Source of the DNA: an uncultured Microbacterium sp.
Lineage (GTDB): Bacteria; Actinomycetota; Actinomycetes; Actinomycetales; Microbacteriaceae
Length of the DNA: 38,135 nucleotides
Reading direction: 5' to 3'
Assembly: GCF_943912325.1 (NCBI RefSeq)
Contig: NZ_CALTTX010000019.1
Location: 1-38,135 of the forward strand
This document shows positions 33,481 to 38,135 of this stretch, piece by piece. The notes beneath the pieces are model-generated. The model ran no database searches and had not been told where the DNA came from. It worked only from the letters and a program-made list of their open reading frames with translations. The first letter of the stretch is position 1, and the number at the start of each line of letters is the position of its first letter. A program made the position numbers and the translations under genes.

Positions 33481-36400
33481 CTCGGGCTGCTTCGCTGCAG
33501 CACGCATTCGCCCACGGCGGACTCCCGGAGGTGTTCGTTGAGCAACTCGGCTGGGAGTTACCGACCGGCGTCACCTTACCGATCGAGGTCGACGGGGACG
33601 AGTTCGCGCCGACCCTGGTCGCCAGCCTTAAGGGCTTTCGGGTTTACACGGTCAAGACGCCCGAGCGACCCACGCGTCAGCGCATGCGCTTGGTGGACTC
33701 CCCGCTCGCTCAGCTTTCGCCCGAACGCATGGAGGTCTTCCAGGGGCCGGACGCATGGTTCTGGCACTGGCCAAGACGCACGAACGCTGGGACGACAACA
33801 TTCGAGTCCGTGGAGACCGCGCCGAACTCCCTTCCGACGTTCCTAGCGCAGCGACTCACCGGCCTCGAGTTCACGGTCGCCGACCACTCGCGAGGCATCT
33901 CGCTCGCGCAAGTCCGAGACCGGGTCCACGGCCACTTCGATGCGACGAACGTCACGAAGAAGTTCTACGACCGGTTCGAGACGGAGCACGGGGGCTTGGC
34001 GAAGGCGATCGTCGGAGTGCCCGAGGCCGACAGAGTCGATTACGCGACGACGCTCCTGAACCGGCTGATGTTCCTCTACTTCATGCAGAAGAAGGAGTTC
34101 CTGAACGGCGACGCACGCTACCTGGAAAACACACTCGCGGCAGTTCGAGCGCTTCGCGGCCCGGACCAGTACTACAGCTTTTACCGCGACGTGCTTCTGC
34201 CCCTTTTCTTCAACAAGCTCAACGATCCAGCACAGCAGGTTGATGATCCAGAGATTGCAGCGGTCCTCGGCAGCGTGCCGTATGTCAACGGTGGCATCTT
34301 CGGTCGTACCCAACTCGAGGACGAGTATGCCGACGACCTCAAGGTCCCGGACAGTGCATTCGAGTCGATCCTGAGTTTCTTCGCCGAGTTCAACTGGCAT
34401 CTCGATACGCGGCCGACCGGTAACCCGAACGAGATCAACCCTGAGGTCATCGGCTACATCTTCGAGCAGTACATCAACTTCGCCACCTCCGGGAAGAAGG
34501 AGCACGGTGCGTACTACACAGCACACGATGTGACGGCCCACATGGTTGCGCAAACGCTGGTGCCACGCGTGCTCGACAACGTCGTCGGCATCGTGCCCGT
34601 TTTTGATCTGCTGCAGGCGGACCCGGACCGATACATCCAGCCAGCGATGCTTCACGGCTGGGACGCGGCAGAGTCTGGCTGGGTCGAGACGTCCGAGGGG
34701 CTCGAGATGGCGTGGGCGGGTGACCCGGCGGGGTGGTCAGTACTCGATGCCGCCACCCGCGACGACGCCGCGCAGCTGGCAGCCGAGACCTGGGTCGAGA
34801 CCTTCCACCGCCGCGAGCGCGTCGAGTCGCTACGCTCACGGATCGCCGCGGGGGAGGTCAACTCTGTGAACGCCTTGATCACGGAGAACCTCAACGGTTC
34901 GCTGCTCCTGACAGACGCGATTGACCGGGTGAGCAGCCCCGTCACCGTCGCCGGGCTCTTCCGTGCACTGACGGAGCTTGCGGTGTTCGACCCGACGTGC
35001 GGGTCGGGCGCGTTCCTCTTCGCAGCGCTGGAGTCGCTGGAGGATCTCTACGCGCACGTGATCGACGCGGCTCGGACGGTCGAGGGTAGCGCGGGTGTCG
35101 TCGCGCTGTTGCAGCAAGTGGACGCACAGCCGAGCGCGCGGTACTTCATCCGCAAGCACATCGCGATCCGCAACCTCTATGGCACCGACCTCATGCCTGG
35201 CGCCATCGAGACCGCGAAGCTTCGGATCTTCCTCGCACTCGCCGCTTGTGTCGATAGACGCGAGGAACTGCAGCCTCTGCCGGACCTGGACTTCAACCTC
35301 AAGGTCGGAAACCTCGTCGTCGGGTTCAAAGACACCGACGACGTCGACCGGGTCGGGGCTGATCTGCTCACTTCGGCTCGGCTTACGGCGCTTCAGCCGC
35401 AGATCGACGACTACGCCACCCTGTACGACGCCTTTGTCGCGGCAGTGGAGTCGGTAAGTCCGAAGCTGAACTCGATGAAGATGGAGCTTCAGGCAAAGGA
35501 GCAGCAGCTTCGCGATGCATCGAATGAAATCTATGCGGAGGTCACCCGCGTCGCGTCGGAGGCTTATCCCGATTGGCTGGAGACGGTCCGACCGTTCCAC
35601 TGGTTCTGCGAGTTCCCGTCGGTGCTCCGCCGCGGAGGCTTCGACGTCATCATCGGAAACCCGCCGTATGTTCGCATGACGCAGCTGCCGGGGTACACGG
35701 CGGTCGGGTATGCGACGAGCGCCTGTCCCGACCTCTTCGCCGTCTGCTATGAGCGGAGTCTGACCTTGCTCGCCCCGACGGGCCGACATGCCTTCATTGT
35801 GATGGCGGCACTCGCGATCAGCGAGGAGTATCGGCCTCTCCGGGAGGTCATCGCGAAGCGGTCGGGGAGCGAGTGGTGGGCGACATTCGGCCGCATCCCC
35901 GCCGGACTCTTCCCCTCCAATGTCCGGGTGCGGAACACGATCCTGGTCCTCGGGCCAGGGGAGGGAGTCCGGGCGACGCGCCATCACCTCCACAAAACGG
36001 TGCAGCGTCCGTGGCTACTGCCGACGATCGAATATGCGAGTGTGCAGCGTGACAACGGCAACTGGCCCGTGCGTGGTGGGGTGGCCGCGTCGATTCTGCA
36101 CCGACTTTCGGAGCTAAGGCCAGTGGCAGGTCCGAGGAGTGATCTGGTCACCTATGTCCGGCCAACCGCTGCCTACTGGGTACCAGTCTTGCCAGCTGCT
36201 GCGCCGGTGGTAGACGCTGACGGGCAGGTACTCGAGCGGGTCGATTCGGGCCTGAAGAAGATCGTGCTCATCGAAGGGGAAGTCGTTGCCGATGTCGTAG
36301 GTGTCCTTGGCGGCAAGATCGCCTATCTCTGGTGGGTGCTGCTCGGAGATGACTTCCACATCAACGCACGCGAACTTGAGACGCCGCGCGCGCTCGCGAA

Positions 36401-36695
36401 GCTCGCGGCGGGAGCGCCCGGCTGGGCGGAAGCACTGGAGGCCGTGCATGCGGCGATCCCGACAGCAACCTTCGTCAGCCTCAACGCCAAGAAGTACTAC
36501 TACAACGTCCGGTGGAACAATCTCCGGCACGTCACCGACGCGCTCGACCACCTCGCGCTGACCGCCCTCGGCGGCTCCGACGCAGATTGGCGCGCGCTGA
36601 ACATCCTCTACCGCCAGGTCATGCGCTCCTCCGGCGACAGCGCCAAGGGCCGCTATGTGACCCCCGCCGAGTACACCCAGATCCTCGGCTGGTGA
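33468..36695 (+). CDS. Large Eco57I-like N6-adenine DNA methyltransferase
   Basis: The 1075-residue protein carries methyltransferase motif I FDPTCGSGAF (about residue 506) and motif IV NPPY (about 730), the hallmarks of N6-adenine gamma-class enzymes in type IIG and BREX/DISARM-like systems. The 500-residue N-terminal region is helical (NRLMFLYFMQKKEFL; INPEVIGYIFEQYINF; KKEHGAYYTAHDV) and the C-terminus resembles target-recognition regions. I see no clear PD-ExK nuclease at the N-terminus, so cutting would have to come from the PLD-helicase. The ATG lies inside the helicase 3' end with GGGGAG upstream, so it may still be translated despite the helicase frameshift. Confidence 0.88.
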   Translation: MAALTRAASLQHAFAHGGLPEVFVEQLGWELPTGVTLPIEVDGDEFAPTLVASLKGFRVYTVKTPERPTRQRMRLVDSPLAQLSPERMEVFQGPDAWFWHWPRRTNAGTTTFESVETAPNSLPTFLAQRLTGLEFTVADHSRGISLAQVRDRVHGHFDATNVTKKFYDRFETEHGGLAKAIVGVPEADRVDYATTLLNRLMFLYFMQKKEFLNGDARYLENTLAAVRALRGPDQYYSFYRDVLLPLFFNKLNDPAQQVDDPEIAAVLGSVPYVNGGIFGRTQLEDEYADDLKVPDSAFESILSFFAEFNWHLDTRPTGNPNEINPEVIGYIFEQYINFATSGKKEHGAYYTAHDVTAHMVAQTLVPRVLDNVVGIVPVFDLLQADPDRYIQPAMLHGWDAAESGWVETSEGLEMAWAGDPAGWSVLDAATRDDAAQLAAETWVETFHRRERVESLRSRIAAGEVNSVNALITENLNGSLLLTDAIDRVSSPVTVAGLFRALTELAVFDPTCGSGAFLFAALESLEDLYAHVIDAARTVEGSAGVVALLQQVDAQPSARYFIRKHIAIRNLYGTDLMPGAIETAKLRIFLALAACVDRREELQPLPDLDFNLKVGNLVVGFKDTDDVDRVGADLLTSARLTALQPQIDDYATLYDAFVAAVESVSPKLNSMKMELQAKEQQLRDASNEIYAEVTRVASEAYPDWLETVRPFHWFCEFPSVLRRGGFDVIIGNPPYVRMTQLPGYTAVGYATSACPDLFAVCYERSLTLLAPTGRHAFIVMAALAISEEYRPLREVIAKRSGSEWWATFGRIPAGLFPSNVRVRNTILVLGPGEGVRATRHHLHKTVQRPWLLPTIEYASVQRDNGNWPVRGGVAASILHRLSELRPVAGPRSDLVTYVRPTAAYWVPVLPAAAPVVDADGQVLERVDSGLKKIVLIEGEVVADVVGVLGGKIAYLWWVLLGDDFHINARELETPRALAKLAAGAPGWAEALEAVHAAIPTATFVSLNAKKYYYNVRWNNLRHVTDALDHLALTALGGSDADWRALNILYRQVMRSSGDSAKGRYVTPAEYTQILGW

Positions 36696-36701
36696 TCTGA
36701 G

Positions 36702-37790
36702 ATGCCACGTCGCGCGCCTTGGCAGTACACACTCGCTGAAGCTCGGCGGCAGGCCCTCGTGGCGATTGACTTCTACAACAGGCCGGGTGATCGCCGAAGC
36801 TTCTCGGACTTCATCGTCCACATTCATCTCGCCTGGCAGAACCTGATCCACGCCGACAGAATGGGGCGGGGCGAGGAAATCTACTATGCGCGGGGGAAAG
36901 GGAAAGGGAAGCGCTACGAGACGAATCCTGACGGTTCGCGCAAGACGTGGGACCTGAGCCGGTGCATCAAGTCAGAATTCCCGGACCAGGATCCGATTCG
37001 ACTGAATCTCCAGTTTTTCATCGGGCTACGTAACCACGTCGAGCATCACTTCCAGGATCAGCTCCTCGAGGTGACGGCTCCGGAGGCGCATGCCTGCATC
37101 ATCAACTTCGAGGCGGAGCTTGTCCGCCGCTTTGGGACTGCGGAATCCCTAGGGGCTGACTTGAAGTTTCCCCTGTTCATCCAGTCACTTCGCCCGTCGA
37201 CGTTTGCCGAGCAGAAGGCGCTCCGGAAGGGTGTCCCGTCTGGCGCGTCGAGCTATATCGCGGACTTCCAGGCGGCGGTGCCTGACGCGGTCCGCAGTGA
37301 CGAGCGGTTCGCCTATCGTTTGCTGCTTCTGCCAATGAAGGGGCCGAAGACTGAGGCTGACCTCGCCCTTAACTTCGTCCGTCAGGAGGACCTCAGCGAG
37401 GATGATCTCAAAGCCCTGCTCGGTAGTGAAGGCAGCGTGATCATCGCGGAGAAGTATCGTGACGCGGTGCACGCCGACCAGTTGCTACCGAAGGCTGCGG
37501 CTGCGAAGGTCCAGTCCCGAATTCCATTCAAGTTCAGCACGAACGACTTCACGGTCCTTCGAAAGAAGTGGGAAATCGGCCCGGTGAAGTCCGGCACGAG
37601 GACTGCGTTGCCGAAGTCGGACGGGTTCGCGGTCTTCTCGCCGGCCTTCAATCAGTTCGTCTACACGCTGGCGCTGGTCGACAGGATGGTCGCCGCTCTC
37701 GACACCGAAGACAAGTTCCGGACTGAGTCTGGCAAGCAACCGGTCCCCAAGCCAACGACCGATGACATGTCGAGCATGGGTGATGGCTAG
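36702..37790 (+). CDS. DUF3644 (HEPN-type) protein
   Basis: The 362-residue protein begins with a DUF3644 domain: LVAIDFYNRPGDRRSFSDFI, HLAWQNLIHAD and LQFFIGLRNHVEHHF. The last contains the HEPN R-x4-H motif, Arg110 to His115. DUF3644 proteins occur in defence islands beside methyltransferases and helicases and are predicted RNases or nucleic-acid binders. The C-terminal 150 residues contain an FKFSTNDFTVLRKKW segment that may be a winged helix. It starts 6 bases after the methyltransferase gene and is the last gene of the operon. Confidence 0.8.
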   Translation: MPRRAPWQYTLAEARRQALVAIDFYNRPGDRRSFSDFIVHIHLAWQNLIHADRMGRGEEIYYARGKGKGKRYETNPDGSRKTWDLSRCIKSEFPDQDPIRLNLQFFIGLRNHVEHHFQDQLLEVTAPEAHACIINFEAELVRRFGTAESLGADLKFPLFIQSLRPSTFAEQKALRKGVPSGASSYIADFQAAVPDAVRSDERFAYRLLLLPMKGPKTEADLALNFVRQEDLSEDDLKALLGSEGSVIIAEKYRDAVHADQLLPKAAAAKVQSRIPFKFSTNDFTVLRKKWEIGPVKSGTRTALPKSDGFAVFSPAFNQFVYTLALVDRMVAALDTEDKFRTESGKQPVPKPTTDDMSSMGDG

Positions 37791-37912
37791 CATGCGGACT
37801 TCGAGATCGAAACCCTAAGCAACTGCCCCGGAGCGAGTCGAGAAGCGAGGGCAGCCAGGGCGACCTGCAGTCCGTCGAATAGCCCCTACACGTCTGGCAC
37901 ATCGAGGCTGAC

Positions 37913-37928
37913 CCCGCCTGACGGCGGG
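37913..37928. terminator. GC hairpin between DUF3644 gene and relaxase; terminator or oriT element
   Basis: A perfect 6-bp stem CCCGCC-TGAC-GGCGGG lies 122 bases after the DUF3644 gene and 40 bases before the relaxase start. Without a T tract it may be a weak terminator. Because MobF oriT sites lie just upstream of the relaxase and contain inverted repeats, it could instead belong to oriT. Nothing else is recognised in 37791-37967. Confidence 0.35.
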
Positions 37929-37967
37929 CTCAGCGGCTCACCTCTTTGACGAGAGAGGCGGTGCCGG

Positions 37968-38096
37968 GTGTCGGTTTCGATGCGGGTCATGGGTGCGGGG
38001 GACGGCTACAAGTACCTGCTGCGCACCGTGGCATCCGCCGACGGCGAGCGGGCGCTTTCGACCCCGCTGACCCGCTATTATGACGGCGCTCACTGA
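37968..38096 (+). pseudogene. MobF-family relaxase, 5' fragment
   Basis: The first 42 codons match the N-terminus of actinobacterial MobF (TraA/TrwC-like) relaxases: SMRVMGAGDGYKYLLRTVAS then LSTPLTRYY. In the family this region contains the first catalytic Tyr area and is normally followed by about 1000 residues. Here it ends with DGAH and TGA where an insertion-sequence end begins. GTG at 37968 or ATG at 37980 could start it. The full protein would nick oriT and lead transfer; this fragment cannot. Confidence 0.8.
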
Positions 38097-38135
38097 ACTT
38101 CCCCACTTCTGCTCGCTGAAATTCCCCACCCTGGG
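38094..38135. mobile_element. Insertion sequence end, IS21-like, cut by window edge
   Basis: From 38094 the sequence carries two imperfect direct copies of TGAA(C/A)TTCCCCAC at 38094-38106 and 38117-38129, 23 bases apart. Multiple terminal repeats of this type, with a TG start, are typical of IS21-family ends. The relaxase frame is lost exactly here. Family assignment is tentative because no transposase is in view. Confidence 0.55.

Larger units (their letters stand above)
19128..38135. mobile_element. Integrative and conjugative element (left part; right end outside window)
   Basis: The boundary set comprises a probable attL in the glnA1 3' end, an excisionase-like gene and tyrosine integrase just inside it, a truncated ICE-type helicase, and a MobF relaxase start at the right. 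Between them lies cargo: a PIN toxin-antitoxin pair, a metallopeptidase/membrane protein/hydrolase cassette, a GIY-YIG cluster and a six-gene putative defence operon. No second attachment site is seen, so the element extends beyond 38135. The conjugation genes visible here are damaged, so present mobility is doubtful. Confidence 0.7.

Noticed and set aside
28183..37790. Assignment of the operon to BREX or DISARM
   Set aside because: Neither PglZ/BrxL (BREX) nor a DUF1998 protein (DISARM) is present; only the methylase and helicase are shared types.
1..38135. CRISPR arrays, rRNA genes, riboswitches
   Set aside because: No regularly spaced repeats, rRNA segments or recognised riboswitch cores were seen on reading through the window.

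Overview
The window is high-GC actinobacterial DNA. Gene content and order point to Microbacteriaceae (Microbacterium or a close relative): an aceE, FasR-type regulator, fabD, fabH, acpP, fabF block, glnA2 followed by glnE, a ROK polyphosphate glucokinase, a short SPOR-like protein, DUF3145, and TAnnnT -10 boxes. The genus is an inference, because no rRNA gene is present.

Bases 1-19,127 are core chromosome. A gene tail and a CAT-anticodon tRNA precede a DUF3145 gene. On the minus strand, from 8944 down to 1167, lie pyruvate dehydrogenase E1 (aceE), a PucR/FasR-type activator, and the type II fatty-acid synthesis genes fabD, fabH, acpP and fabF, so acetyl-CoA supply sits next to its use in lipid synthesis. 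On the plus strand come tRNA-Val, a C4 zinc-ribbon protein whose start codon almost touches the tRNA, an RNase H domain protein, a DNA polymerase I-like protein, the RNase P RNA, and a DUF3800-like gene. Polyphosphate glucokinase (minus strand) diverges from a small SPOR-like gene, glnA2 and glnE.

At 19,128-19,148, convergent with glnE, the minus strand encodes only the last codons of what looks like a type I glutamine synthetase (ELYFGV, stop). From there to the window end the DNA behaves as an integrated mobile element. It carries an excisionase-like gene and a tyrosine integrase, a helix-turn-helix/PIN toxin-antitoxin pair, a truncated helicase of the kind found in actinobacterial conjugative elements, and, at the far right, the first 42 codons of a MobF relaxase cut by an insertion-sequence end. 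I interpret this as an integrative and conjugative element (ICE) inserted in the 3' end of glnA1, with its right end outside the window.

The cargo has three parts. The first (23.5-26.1 kb) is an ImmA/IrrE metallopeptidase, a DUF6545-like membrane protein and an alpha/beta hydrolase, translationally coupled. The second (26.2-28.1 kb) holds a GIY-YIG protein, two unknown proteins and a possible gene remnant. The third (28.18-37.79 kb) is a compact six-gene operon that looks like an anti-phage or restriction-type system: a small HTH protein, an unknown protein, a Swt1-like HEPN protein, a phospholipase D-helicase fusion, a large Eco57I-like N6-adenine methyltransferase and a DUF3644 (HEPN-type) protein. 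The combination does not match a standard system that I can name. The helicase carries a one-base frameshift at a G tract (32,446-32,449), so the system is broken, phase-varied, or mis-sequenced at this point.
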